DNA of 64,000 nucleotides from Clarkia xantiana subsp. parviflora (GCA_036873135.1 JAPTYO010000034.1:833165-897164), one strand, 5' to 3'; counted from the first letter of the stretch, positions 23,723 through 36,106 are shown. Notes: generated from the sequence alone by a model not told the origin. Numbers and translations are program-made.

Positions 23723-25097
23723 GTTTCTGGATGATGATGATGAATGATTATGATGATGATGATGATGGTGATGTGTTGTGGTTTGGAGGAATAAGCAAAG
23801 CTTGCATTGGTTTGCATATAATGTTGTGTCTGTAATGTGTATGGTTTTTGTGGGTGTTTGGTTAGCTGGGTTTATGGAAGATGGGTTGCTTCATGTTCTG
23901 TCTCAATGTTTTTGTTTGTGGACTATGTGAAGTACCATGTTTGTTCATGTCAATGAATAATTGTTCTTAATATGTCATGTTTCATCATCACTCAACTGAA
24001 TTTTATGTGTTATGACCGGATCGGATCAAGCTAACCTAACCGTTAAGTTTAATCGTCAAAGACTTTTATTTATTTAGTTAGTTCTCCAATTCATAAGTTA
24101 GTCCTGGTTAGATTGGGAATATTTAGGAACTAAATTGTAAAAATTAAAGTTATAGATATAAATTTGAGGATTAAACGAGTAAAATAAAAATATTTATCAG
24201 GCAAATTTATCGGTCAACTAACGCAATAAATTGTAAACTTATTACACTAAAAGTCTAAAAAAATTGTCTTAAACGCTACCTATCTTCCTAAAAATGTATT
24301 CAATCTAATGACAATGGTATTTTTGTTAGTTGTTTTTAAATTATCAGTATTTTTTTTATTTACGGGTAACACTATAACAATTTTCGTCAAGTTTTAAAAT
24401 ATATAATTCTGCCTTACCTATCTAAATACATGACACGAAATTTGATAAATTAAAACTCCGATATTTTTAAATTTTTATAAATTATCCAAAATTCGGAGTT
24501 TTTTGTTTTTAGTAATTACACTTAATTTTAGATATTAGAGTCTTGTTTATCGATTGGTCCAACCATCTTTTGATTTACATTATTATAATTGCACCCGATC
24601 TATCATATTTATTATTTAGGCAACTAGATTCTTAGTAATATACAATAGATCATCATTTGATATCGAGCATAATCACTAATAGTATTCTATCAGCTAATCA
24701 ATTCTTTTAATGTACTAAGGTTATTGATTGATTGTTGTTTAATTTTTAATTTAAATAAATTATTAAAAATGGTAGGACTTGATGATGTTTAAGGTTATTA
24801 GTTGGCCCAAATGAAAATTAATTAAATTATCTGGTACGGGTTACAAAACATTGATTGGGTCTACTATTTAAATAATCGACTCAATTATCATTGTAATATT
24901 TTAAACTATAATGTAATATAGAGTATATACAATGACCTATCATTTTTTAATTATTTCAGATTGGGGTCTACAATCAAAATTATGGAACATGCATTATGAT
25001 TTGTCATTATGTCTTTTTCTCACCACATTTTTTTTGGGTAAAGAAGAATCTTTTTAATTTTGAATATAATATGAGATTTTATTTTATTTTATTTGGA

Positions 25098-25143
<46 letters not shown>

Positions 25144-26535
25144 ACTGGTAGAGTAGCCACCAAAGTGTGGTGTGGGTGGATGGATGAAAAAGAATATAGT
25201 GTCCAACCAACCATTTGTGTCCACCAATTCTGTGATTACACTGTGCCTCAATAAAGTACATGTTTATGCAAGAAAAAAAGAAAAAAAAAAAGGAAAGTGC
25301 ATATTTTCATACCATCACATATTTTTTGTCAACAAAATTGACAAGTTCAACATTAACATGACATTTTGTGGCCAAAGAAAACAACATGACATTTCGAAAA
25401 ATATGTATATATATATATATATATATACATTTTTTAGTGTTAAAAACCTATAAAAAGTTCAAATCGAGCTTAATATTTGTAGTTCTGAGAAATAATAGCT
25501 TATTGTGATGAATATATAATGTGTTTACAAGTTAAGTCGGATTTGATTTGTGTAGTTATGAGAAATTTTGATTTATGACTAGCGCTTGATTATATTGAGC
25601 TTCGAAAATTTGAGTTGAGCACAGTAGAGTTCGAGTTCAAACTTGGTAATTTTTAGTCAGTTCAGAGTTTGGCAGATACTGGTTTAGAATCGTATGTATG
25701 ACTAGTTGTGGTGTGGGCAATTTGTGCGGGTTCGTATCGTGTTTTAGGGGTCAGCTTAAACACGGCACAACTCGACTCAACATGAAAACCGGCACAAAAA
25801 ACCTATATAAATTGAATAAAAAAAATTAATATTTAACTATTTTAGTTTAAAACATCGTGTTATATCGTGTCGTGTCACTAATATCAAGCCCAAAGCCGTA
25901 ATTTTCGTATCGTGTCGGCCCATCTTACCAAGCCCAAATTGCCAGCCCTAATTATGATATCTTAGAGAACACCTTAAAAAGAAGGCCGAATCAGAGAATT
26001 AGCTCATTGGTTTAGGGCTTCTAAATGGGCTCCCTAAATCCGGCCACCAGACACAGCAGGCCTTGTGGCCCAATTAATATCAAGAAAAACCAGCAGATAA
26101 AGTGTATTGCCTGCCTCATATACATTAAGTCATATAAATAATAAACAGTTAGAAGTTGAAAAAAAAAACAAAAAACAAAAACATTTATCTCTTCATAACA
26201 ATGTTGTGAACTAATAATATAAATCATGCACTATAGTAATAGTTTAGCAGTCCATATTTCATCCATTAATTAGAGGTTCAAATCTTGTTGGTGACTTTGT
26301 AAATGAAAAAATATTTATAATTAGTATTATACTTCTTACGAGTTGACTCGGTGAGAGTTGAGATTAGTCTAGATATAGAACAAATATGCTATGATGCTGC
26401 TCTTATGATCACCTACGGAAGAAAAAAAAAAAATGGTGTGAACTAATATGATGGACTGATCATCACCGTATTAAAATTCTGAAAAATGAAAAAAAAATTA
26501 AAAAAATTCATGCACTATATGTTGAAATAGACACT
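23723..26535. other. VTC2 3' UTR and AT-rich intergenic DNA
   Basis: A GATGAT microsatellite (23731-23772) follows the stop codon; the 3' UTR probably ends near 23970. Further right are a (TA)n run at about 25101-25140, a second at 25403-25426, and a CACGATA-type inverted element at about 25711-25951 that ends in GCCAGCCCTAATTATG. No gene is seen. Confidence 0.6.
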
Positions 26536-26622
26536 CCACCGTGAGTCTGGAGTATCACACCGGTTGGTACATCTGTAATCGAGTAGTATATAAGCAAGTG
26601 GGTCACCTCCTCCTATCACCAA
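26536..26622 (+). repeat. Left copy of a direct repeat flanking the TPR pseudogene
   Basis: The sequence starting GTGAGTCTGGAGTATCACAC and running through GAGTAGTATATAAGCAAGTG to CACCAATTGGT recurs almost unchanged at 27889-27975. Its right end runs into a perfect 32-bp palindrome (26607-26638). Confidence 0.85.
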
Positions 26623-26638
26623 TTGGTGATAGGAGGAG
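26607..26638. repeat. Perfect 32-bp palindrome
   Basis: Both 16-base arms, centred on CCAA/TTGG at 26622/26623, are exact reverse complements with no spacer. The right arm (GGTGATAGGAGGAG) has no counterpart in the right-hand direct repeat, so it probably arose as an inverted duplication of the end of the left repeat. Confidence 0.95.
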
Positions 26639-26828
26639 ATGAATCGCTTGAGCAGGAGACTGGTGTATCGCTTGAGCACCAGGATCTTGCGCAGCAGAGG
26701 GAGGGAATGCCGGTGATACAAACTGAGCATGCTATCGTCGTTGCAAAGTCAGGTGGAAAGAGATTAGCTGTTGGCAGTACACCGCCTGTGGCAAGAGATC
26801 GAGGATTTCAAGCCTCTCGCCCACCGGT

Positions 26829-27740
26829 GTGCAGGCTGATGATGTGGGTGGTGAATCGGTAGCACTCTACCTAGAGCCACGTGTAAACCTCAGAACTGTG
26901 AACAAACATGGAGTTGCACACTTCTTAAATGAAGAATACAGTCAGGCAGCTATGCATTTTGAGAGAGCCACCATGCTGTCGGATAGCGAGATATTTCGGT
27001 TCAGATATTCCTTAGCCCTCATCTGTCAGGCAGGGTAAAAGGAAACGAGGGTGAAGATTTGATGAGACAGGGTATTGAAGAAGTTAAAAAGGCTAGTGGT
27101 CTTGGAAACTATGTCATGTCTAAAAAAGTAAATCGAAGCTTCCAATATCATTTGAAAGCATGCACAGATGCTCGCAATGAGGGTCAATGGTTGAAGCTCT
27201 TCACTTCTGCTGATGCAGCCATGGTGGCCAGTCTAGCCACCAAGCCTCCACCAATGCCGCCTCTTTTGCTCATATTATAAAAAATCGAAGCACTTCTTAA
27301 CCTTCATCAGGTTGAAGAAGCCGAGTTTCTCTTCAGAAAGATAAAGGGTAAGGTTTTGCAACCAACACTGCGCATCTATGACATGCTTGCTGATGCATAC
27401 ACACACTATGTGTATGCAAAGATGGAGATTGCTCTAGAAGAGATAGATACTGCCCTCAGCTCTGCTCAGTTAGCTTTACAAGTTGATGTTGACCAAACTC
27501 GAGATATCAAGAGTCTAGTGGATAATATCGGCTTAGTAAGTAATGCCATACAACAGGGTTTTGGAGAGAAGATGTTGGAACAAGCTGTTGAGGCCGATCC
27601 AACAAACCATATTCTCTTTTATAAGAGGGCAGTAGGCCATTTTGAGCATGAGAACTGGAATCAAGCAATTGGTGATTGCACTAGTTCTTTAAAGTTGAAA
27701 CAAAACAATTTTAAGGCTATAAAACTCAGAGCGCGCAGGT
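26829..27740 (+). pseudogene. TPR-protein pseudogene (no introns, frame-broken)
   Basis: Translated pieces read as tetratricopeptide repeats typical of plant TPR/thioredoxin-like (TTL) or DnaJC7-type co-chaperones: KHGVAHFLNEEYSQAAMHFE, then FRYSLALICQAG, EALLNLHQVEEAEFLFRKI, IYDMLADAYTHYV, and AVEADPTNHILFYKRAVGHF with a final DCTSSLKLKQNNFKAIKLRA. At least two stops or frame changes interrupt the frame (stop after QAG near 27038; stop after LLLIL near 27280), and no introns separate the pieces. The reading frame merges at its end into retrotransposon-like sequence at about 27735. A processed or transduced gene copy that has decayed is the best explanation. The exact parent gene is not certain. 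Confidence 0.75.
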
Positions 27741-27848
27741 TCAAATCTCCGCAGCGCTAGTTTAAACCCCTAATTAAAATTTCACGTCTTCACCTATCAC
27801 CTTAAGGTTTTAGGACAGTTGGTCAAGTGGTTAGTCTTAACTTTAACA
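27735..27848 (+). mobile_element. 3' end of an LTR (remnant)
   Basis: The segment from CGCAGGTTCAAATCTCCG to CTTAACTTTAACA ends in CA immediately before a tRNA-Met type primer-binding site. This is where the left LTR of a retrotransposon ends. Its upstream part has been replaced by the TPR pseudogene. Confidence 0.6.
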
Positions 27849-27860
27849 TGGTATCAGAGC
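27849..27860 (+). other. Retrotransposon primer-binding site (initiator tRNA-Met)
   Basis: TGGTATCAGAGC is the complement of the 3' end of plant initiator tRNA-Met and is the standard PBS of many plant LTR retrotransposons. It starts directly after an LTR-like CA end. The following 180 bases are non-coding, so the parent element was probably a TRIM/LARD-type non-autonomous one. Confidence 0.8.
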
Positions 27861-27888
27861 CCGGGACGGGTCTGGGCCTGGGAGAGCC

Positions 27889-27975
27889 GTGAGTCTGGAG
27901 TATCACACCGGTTGGTACATCTGTAATCGAGTAGTATATAAACAAGTGAGCCACCACCTCCTACCACCAATTGGT
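27889..27975 (+). repeat. Right copy of the direct repeat flanking the TPR pseudogene
   Basis: A near-identical copy of 26536-26622, lying in the internal region just after the primer-binding site. The pair of repeats brackets about 1.27 kb that contains the TPR pseudogene and the LTR remnant. Confidence 0.85.
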
Positions 27976-30900
27976 TTTAGGATAGGACCCCACTTGCATA
28001 TATGATTGCTTTCTGTTGGCCCGTTGGGTTTGGCTCGGCCCAATGTGGATTCTAACACTATATTAATAGTCTTATCAAACAAGCGAAAAAAAACTAAAGA
28101 TGAGCGTCATTTGTATCCATAAAGTTTGCCGACTTTTGGTAATGTATGTCTAAAATAATATATTTCCACTAGATTGAATTAGATAATAATGATATAGTTT
28201 GTCAAAAATATATATGATATGCAACGATAAATATATGCAATGAGACGGACATGATCATACGCATTTGAAACAAAAAAGTTCCATAATTAATTTTAAACCT
28301 CGTGATTATCGATTTTGTGAAATGTCTTTATCTAATTTATTGACCAAAATTATACTACCCTTATTTATTTAAATATCATAATAAAATAAACGTATACTTT
28401 ATTTTTTTGGTATGTAAAATAAATGTCTCATAATGACTATCAATATTATTTGGTTGACGTATAATTCCAAAATTGATTGTAAATTGAAATGTAGCCATAC
28501 GATAGAAGTTAATGGATACGTGAAGTTGAAGTTTAGCAAATGTTGCTTCTTGGTGGCTATGCCGTACTAATAATGTGTAAGGAAAGGCGGTTTCTTTTCC
28601 GACCAACTTTGTGTATCGTCAAATAAATTACCGACTTCAACATAGAATAGATGATGACACGTTGACATTCATAATTTGTCTAATTATTTATATTCATCAT
28701 ATATACGTTATTGGTTTATTGGCCCGTATATATAATTTATAGCTTTGTCTATAGACGTACGTATACTTTAACTTTATGAACTACCTAGATTCTAAAAGTG
28801 CAACTACTTTTACGAGGGTGCTTTTGGTTGATTATTATTATATATATTATGGTTAGGAATATATCCAACCAAGTAACCAACCAACCCAAAAATATAAATT
28901 TAGTTACGGTTAGTAACTAAAATAGCTTAAATATAAATTATGTTGCGATTTGATGTTTTTTTTTGTAATTTGCTGTCTGGAATATTATAATCGTTATTTT
29001 TCACTTTTTCATTTTAAAATTGACTGAATAAAAATATATATTTTTTAAGTATCAAATAAGCTTAAACCACGTGTAATAAATTTGATTCGGAAAAGTGTAC
29101 ATATTTTTATTGTTTAAAATGCCAAATATAGCGTCAAAGTGGAAAGCAACAAATCTAATACTTCAGACATCGAATAACAACAATAAAAATTTAAGTCGCT
29201 AAATCACAATATAACTTATAATTGAGAATAGATTTAGGTTCTTATAAACCTTTAGTTAATGTAGTTCAATATTGCTTAGACTAAGTTGCAGATTTTTAAA
29301 ATATTTATGATAGAATCTTATGTTTATTTTTGGTTTATTAAAGTATGCCCCGAACGTATCTTTATTTTAAAAGAATCATATTTTAGCAGAAAAAATACTA
29401 GTTTATTGTCCAAAATTTTATCTGTGTACCGTTACACGTGGCGGATTAAATGGAAAAATTATATATTTAATTAATAAATGATAAAATTAGATTAAAATTC
29501 TAAATTTTATACCATATATTTTATTAAATATTTATTTCTCTTGTGTAGATCCGTTTTGCGTTAGTATACAAGAGACATTGCACGATGCGGCTAGCCAGCA
29601 TTAGCAGACAAACCTAACGGCTAGTTAATGCTTTTTTTGTAGGACCTGTGAAAATGATTTTGCATGAAAATGAATTATTGCTTTATTATGACTCTATACT
29701 ACTATTAGCAGGTGAATTAATAATCATCGAATCCTTAACGTTCACATATTTTTCACCTTAGGGAATAAATTGAACGCGTATTCATTATTAGGGAATAAAT
29801 TGAACGCGTATCATTATTTTCACAACTCTATATGTAATGTAAGCTATATAGAGAGTACGGAATAAAAAAACATGTAATATGGTGTAATAGCTGGTTCAGC
29901 GCTTAATTAGAAATTTTAATGTTTAATGTTCAAACTTTCTTCAAGTTCTGAAAATGAAAAAAATATTTATAAAACTGGATATCTGAGAAACCGAAGTTTT
30001 TTAGTGAACCGAGTTTTACTTAATAAAATATTATGATAATTTTAGTAGAAAAATTAAAAAGAAATTTATGGAAGGTGCATGAGTCTTGTTTGCAAATATA
30101 TAGTTAACCTAAAATGTTTGAGAAATTTCTAATTAAGTTAGGAAAAGTATTTATAAATTCATGAAGTAATTTATAAATATCAATGATTTAAAGAACTAAC
30201 TAAAATGGAAAGATTAAAAAGAAAAATAGTCATATTTTTTCACATGAGGTTTACTAAATGAAAAAACCACACTTTAAAAAAAAAAATTGTAAACTGAGGT
30301 GTTTAAAGTTCAAAATCTAAATTTTATATCATATTTTATTAAAATTATGTGTAATATTGTACATTCAAAATACATGTAAATCATAAAAATGAGGGATATT
30401 TTACTTCACTATCATGCATCATCCGCCCGAGCGTGGTCTCTTGATGTTATATTGTCCTTAACAAACGTTGTCGTTCGTTAAGCCATATCTATATATCTTT
30501 TTTTATACGAAAGAAACAAAAATCAATATATTTTTTTTTCAAACGTTACAGGTAAACCACCAACATTAACTAGCGGAGTAAGTCACACGGCAGGTTCTTA
30601 ATTTCCTTTAAAAAGTGAATTAAAAAACTACTAGCTTCACCAAATTTCGGCCCAAAAGAAAAAAAAAAAAAAAAAAAAAAGATAGTTATCAAATTGATAG
30701 CTGATATTTAGGTTGTCGAAAAAATTAATAGTTAGAGTTTTTATTATTAGCTCAAGTTTACATGTGTACAAAAAGCTTTATATTATGACATCTGTCTAAT
30801 TTAGATGGAACGAGTTACATGTCCAACATTTAATGATTAAAAGTGCGAAAAACTATTAACAAACGTCTGAAAAATCGATTAAATTGCAAGATGATATTTA

Positions 30901-31390
30901 TGAAATTGAACAAATTACTAGCTATATTTTCGTTACGTGGATAAGTTCCTCTTAAAAAAAGATAAAATTCCTACCGACACTAACAAATTATATTCATAAA
31001 ATAACAAAACTAGCAAAATATTCGAAAACAAATTATTTCAACTATCAATTGGTCTGCCAACTAACAGAAATAACTAGTAGACCAAATATTGTAGTTATTA
31101 TCAGTCAAATAAGTAGCTAGTAATATTTTGACTATACACTTAAATATTAAATTTCATAACACACCATTATTATTACTACCGAAATTAATTAATTTTTTAC
31201 GCGGTAACTTTTTCCAACGTATAAGTAAACCACCCACTCAAATGGACAGCTGTAAATAAAAATATCTATTGAAATGAAACGGTCGAGTAAACATGGCTTA
31301 TCCCTCAACCAACCTCCACACGACACGTGTCACATGGGTCCCACTCCCACCATAACCATATTAACCCACTATTCCCACTAACCCTCACTC
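27976..31390. other. Gene-free AT-rich intergenic region
   Basis: No supportable gene. Recognisable items are a 28-bp tandem repeat (TTAGGGAATAAATTGAACGCG twice at about 29758-29815), long poly-A tracts (30659-30680) and scattered TA runs. The last 150 bases are the glucanase promoter. Confidence 0.6.
31324..31329 (+). promoter_or_regulatory. G-box (CACGTG) in the glucanase promoter
   Basis: CGACACGTGTCAC, a G-box/ABRE-like palindrome, lies about 70 bp upstream of the TATA box and is followed by a TGGGTCCCAC element. Binding by bZIP or bHLH factors is inferred from the motif only. Confidence 0.45.
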
Positions 31391-31393
31391 TCC

Positions 31394-31400
31394 TATAAAA
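31394..31400 (+). promoter_or_regulatory. TATA box of the beta-1,3-glucanase gene
   Basis: TATAAAA sits 67 bp before the start codon in a C-rich context (CTCCTATAAAACCACCCC), an ideal distance for a short leader. Confidence 0.7.
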
Positions 31401-31466
31401 CCACCCCGCCATTATCTTCCTCATAACAATCAATCCAAACCTCATTTCTCTGCTCCGGCGACGGCG

Positions 31467-33419
31467 ATGGCGTTTTCCAGATTCTCATCCGTTCTCATGC
31501 TTCTCCTCTCCGTTCTGGCGTTTGCAGAGTCCGGTTCCGTCGGAGTGAACTACGGCAGGGTGGCGGACAACCTCCCATCGCCGGAGAAAGTGGTTCAGCT
31601 CCTGAAGTCGCACGGTATTACTAAAGTGAAGATGTACGACACCGACGCCGCCGTGCTCACCGCCTTAGCCAACACCGGCATCAGCGTGGTCGTCGCTCTC
31701 CCCAACGAACTCCTCTCCTCCGCCGCCGCCGACCAGGCCTTCGCCGACGAATGGATCAAAGCGAACGTGACGAAATACTACCCGGCGACCAAGATCGAGG
31801 CCATCGCCGTCGGGAACGAGGTGTTCGTCGACCCGAACAACACGACGGAGTTCCTCGTCGCCGCCATGACCAACATATACAACTCTCTGGTCAAAAACAA
31901 GATCGATTCCAACATCAAATTATCTTCCCCGATCGCGCTCAGCGCTCTGCAAACGTCGTATCCAACCTCCGCCGGATCCTTCAAACAAGACCTCGTAAAC
32001 TCCGTCGTGAAGCCGATGCTGGAGCTCCTCCGCAAGTCGGGATCGTACCTCATGGTGAACGCCTACCCGTTCTTCGCGTACGAGGCCAACACCGACACCA
32101 TCTCCCTCGACTACGCCCTGTTCAAGGAGAACGCCGGCGTCGTCGACTCCGGCAACGGGCTGAAATACACCAGCCTCTTCGACGCGCAGGTCGACGCCGT
32201 CTACGCCGCCATGTCCGCCATCCAGTACGACGACGTCAGGATCGTAGTAACAGAAACCGGATGGCCGTCCAAGGGCGATGAAAACGAGGTCGGCGCCGGA
32301 GCAGATAACGCCGCCGCGTATAACGGTAACTTAGTGAAGAGAGTGTTGACCGGTGGTGGGACCCCGTTGAAACCCGGTAATAATATCGATGTGTTTTTAT
32401 TCGCTCTATTTAACGAAAATCAGAAAACGGGGCCCACATCAGAGAGGAATTACGGGTTGTTTTACCCCGACCAGGAGAAAGTATACACTATACCGCTTAC
32501 TATATCCGATCTTGCCAACAGCCAATCAGCTGTGGTCAACGGTAGTCAGAGTATTGCGCCGGAACCCGCCCCGAATGCACAGAAACCCGCCCCGTCGGGT
32601 TCCGGGTCGGGTCAGACGTGGTGCGTGGCGAATAGTAAGGCCGGGGTGAAGAAAATTCAGGCTGCTCTTGATTACGCTTGTGGGAAAGGAAAAGCGGATT
32701 GTGCCCCGATACAGAAGGGTGCCACGTGTTACGACCCGAATTCGGTGGTGGCCCACGCATCGTATGCTTTGAACAGTTATTACCAGAAACAGGGTCGGGT
32801 TGCCGGATCGTGCAATTTTGGCGGGGCGGGTTATGTTGTCACTCAGGCTCCTCGTAAGTACTCTTTCTCTTCGTTTTACTTCTAAAGTTTTAGTAATGTG
32901 CAATTTTAGACTTAAAATATGTAAATATTTTCGAATTTAACCTTTAAAAGTTTATATGTACTAACATAACATATCTTAGTTTAATTATTTGTTCATATTC
33001 GACTTTGTCCATCTAGTGACAGATCTAGTATAAAACCAGGGGACAATTGTCATTCTTAACTTTTATCTATTGACATTTTATGATATGCGATTTTACCTTA
33101 AATTTTTAATTATTATTAGATTAACCTTTTAAAATCTTATATTTATTTACCTCCTTAATTTTTATACTAATTAGTTATCTCTAACTCAACTTTTAACCCT
33201 AAAAAATCTTCTAGCTCCATCTATGATTCATATTGTCAGCATTAATTATTGTTATTATTTATTAATTATATGAATGAATGAATATATAACTAACTCATAA
33301 AGTCATATGCATATATAAATTTATACATTTTTTATTTAATGTGAGCATATTAGACTAATGTTATTTGACTAATGACATTTGCAGAATATGGAAGTTGCGT
33401 ATTCCCTAGTGGGTACTGA
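31467..33419 (+). CDS. Glucan endo-1,3-beta-glucosidase (GH17) with X8/CBM43 domain
   Basis: A cell-wall or plasmodesmal beta-1,3-glucan (callose) hydrolase. Two exons (31467-32853 and 33385-33419) give 473 residues. Residues 1-20 form a signal peptide ending FAESGS. GH17 follows from VGVNYGRVADNLPSP (residue 25). The proton donor Glu is in AIAVGNE (E118) and the nucleophile Glu in VVTETGWPSKG (E263). A proline/serine linker (PAPNAQKPAPSGSGSG, about 367-382) leads to an X8 carbohydrate-binding domain from WCVANSKAGVKK to CNFGGAGYVV, whose last cysteine (YGSCVFPSGY) is supplied by the tiny second exon. The protein ends right after the X8 domain, with no hydrophobic GPI-anchor tail, so it is probably secreted. 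Coding DNA is strikingly GC-rich against its surroundings, normal for this intron-poor family. Confidence 0.95.
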
Positions 33420-33660
33420 AGATATAAATGAATTAAGAGAGTTGATGTTTGGTGAGACTCGATTGACGGTTGGATTGGGTGGCACGACATTGCATCGACG
33501 GCTGAGCATTCTTTGCTAGATATTTATTTAGCACCTATATTTAATTGGCATTTTTATTTAGATATATATATATATAGTAGGTAGAGTAGTCGATAAAAGG
33601 GTTGATTGATCAGTTAAGGCTTACGTACGTTGGCTTGGCGGTTTTCTTTTGTAAATGTCG

Positions 33661-33692
<32 letters not shown>

Positions 33693-34785
33693 TTCTATAC
33701 TATGCATCAAATTGTCACTTAATCGAATATAATGTCTAAATTATATCAAAATATAGTTACTAAAACTCAAATATCTCCTTTTATAATCAATTCCACTTTG
33801 AACATGTTACTTTCTACAATAAGAAATGGCTGACCCCGATGTTATCGTTAACATGCATGTAATAAAAGATTAAAATCATGTTTTAATTTTCATACTTTTA
33901 GATATTTGATGTAGCAAATGTATTGCAACTTTTTTATTATACACATCACGTCGTATAGAGACATATTATCATTTCCTTGATTAAACTCATGTTGTATCAA
34001 CATAATCTACTTAATTAGATAAAAATTAAATAACTGCTAAGGCCAACGTACGTAAGCCTTTTATTATTATACAAATACAACTACCGAAATAATTACAAAC
34101 CTGGAGGTTTTAATAGGAAAATGTTTAAAAAATATATACAAAAATTATTTACTTTTTTTGTTATAATAATATAAGTAAGGTGAAAATCTCCAATTGTTTA
34201 ATATAGTTTTTTAATAGAGTTGGGAAATTTGTCTACTTATTATTTTTTTTCATCCTGGAAGATTATTTAGAAAGATTGATAAATTGTATCTGTGTATTTC
34301 ATTGGAAATAAAATAGTTAGTTTAGCATGTTCATATAGTCGAGTCAAATATTTTAACCTTAAGTGAAGAAAGTCAATAGGAGGGTTGAAAAAAAGTCAAT
34401 GAGCTATTTTTGGTCTTTCTATTATGCTCGAAGAGCACCATACTTTTGGTATATGTTTTTTTTTTTTGTATTTTTCTATTACCCTAAATGTGAACCTAGA
34501 GTGAAATTGATATTATTAATAGTATGATGCAAATATTATGTGTGGTTAAAAAAATTCATATTTTTCATACTTTTAAAGTTACATATGTTACAATTATGTC
34601 CACTTAGTAATAAAAAAACAAAAAATACGGTGATCTTGAAGCATGGTAGAAAAATCCGCTATTTGTCATCCAAAAACGGTTAGTATTGAAAAATGTATCA
34701 TAATATGGGGGTGCATTTAACATCATTAAAAATGAGGGGAGCAAATTCTAGGGACGGTTAGTACTGAAACATGTATTAAAATATA

Positions 34786-35311
34786 GGGTTAATAGGTCTT
34801 TTGGTCCATGATGTTTGACAACTTTTGAGTTTTGGTCAATGATGTTTTTTTTTTACCTAGTTTTGGTACCATATGTTTGCAGATTTTTTCTAGTTTTGAT
34901 CTAACCGTTACATTCCGTCCATTTTTTGACATGTTCAAGTCACGTGATCCACTCTAAACTTTAAATTTAGTCACTCTAATACTTTCTTAACCTTTTTTTG
35001 TTCAATTTGTGTCCCGAAGTTTCAAAATTGACCCCAATTGGACAATATGTCCAATTGAATTTTTGAAACTTCGGGATTAAATTGAAAAAAAAAAGGTTAG
35101 GAAAGTATTATATGGACTAAATTGAACAAAATTGAAAGTTTAGGGTGGATCACGTGACTTGTACATGTCAAAAAATGGACGGAATGTTACGGTTAGACCA
35201 AAACTAGAAAAAAATCTGCAAACATATGGTATTTAAATTAGGTAAAAAAAAACATCATTGATCAAAACCCAAAAGTTGTCAAACATCATGGACCAAAAGA
35301 CCTGTTAATGC
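34786..35311. mobile_element. Mutator-like MITE, family 1, copy 3
   Basis: Same family as 10542 and 17640: begins GGGTTAATAGGTCTTTTGG and ends inverted CCAAAAGACCTGTTAATGC. The flanks are TAAAATATA (34777-34785) and TAAAAATATA (from 35312), a 9-bp target duplication with one added A. The other duplication unit has the empty site at about 51776 (TTAAAATATAGGGTG). Confidence 0.85.
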
Positions 35312-35425
35312 TAAAAATATATGGTGAATTTCATCATAAAGACGGCGGGAAATAAAAAGAATACCTAAAAAGTTTTTTCCCTTTACCAATAAAATCAGCT
35401 CTCAACTTTGTTTGGAAAAAAAAAA

Positions 35426-35958
35426 GGGTTAATAACTAAAAAACTGTCCAAGGTTTACCCTATGTTAAAATTAGGTGTCTGAAGTTTGAAATGTTAAAAT
35501 AGAGTGTCCCAAGTTTCATTTTTGTTGAAATTTGGTGTCTCGGTGTGATTACTTTAGAGAAGTCAATTCCGACGAAACCGTTTGTCAAATTCGAGCTCTC
35601 ATACACATTCCCTTCTCGTCATCTTGCCGGGACCGTCACCTAAAAAGTTGGTCACATCCAGGCAAGTAAATCTCGCTCTATTGTCCTTGGAAAATGGCTC
35701 CAACCCACTCTTTTAGAAACTTTTTTTTTAATATTCAATTTTTAGGTGAAATTTGACGATTTTGTGAAAAGTAAAGAGTGATGGATTATGATTGGGTTGG
35801 TGGGTTGATGAAAATGATTGAATGGAGATGAAAAGACGCACAAAGACACCAAATTTCAACAAAAATGAAACTTGGGACAGTCAATTTTAACATTTCAAAC
35901 TTCAGACACCTAATTTTAACATAGGGTAAACCTTGGACAGTTTTTTAGTTATTAACCC
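35426..35958. mobile_element. Mutator-like MITE, family 2, copy in unit 1
   Basis: A 533-bp foldback element with ends GGGTTAATAACTAAAAAACTG and its inverse. It is inserted in a poly-A tract (10 A on the left, 9 A on the right), consistent with a 9-bp duplication of A residues. It lies about 40 bp before the F-box leader sequence. The matching site in unit 2 (51872-51890) is empty. Confidence 0.8.
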
Positions 35959-36001
35959 AAAAAAAAATCAGCTCCTCACCCTCAGAGAGAAGAACGAGAA
36001 G

Positions 36002-36106
36002 ATGGCGAAGAAGAAAGCGGAAGGTATAAAATCAGCGACTAAAAGAGAGAAACCTGTGAATGAACTGAGAAAGAGACCAAGGAGAAAATGTCGGTGCTTC
36101 CGGTAG
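36002..36106 (+). CDS. Overlapping upstream ORF of F-box gene 1
   Basis: An ATG 86 bp upstream of the F-box start opens a 34-codon basic peptide (MAKKKAEGIKSATKREKPVN...) in another frame. It terminates at 36104-36106, inside the F-box coding sequence. The second F-box gene has the same arrangement at the same 86-bp distance. It could repress translation of the F-box protein, or be a frame-shifted former N-terminus. Confidence 0.45.
   Translation: MAKKKAEGIKSATKREKPVNELRKRPRRKCRCFR

Noticed and set aside
27735..27760. tRNA-like GGTTCAAATC motif
   Set aside because: Resembles a T-arm, but no D-arm, anticodon arm or acceptor pairing surrounds it; it lies at the end of an LTR.
31751..32281. 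176-residue arginine-rich open frame
   Set aside because: Out-of-frame shadow of the GC-rich GH17 glucanase exon; composition is that of a shifted frame.
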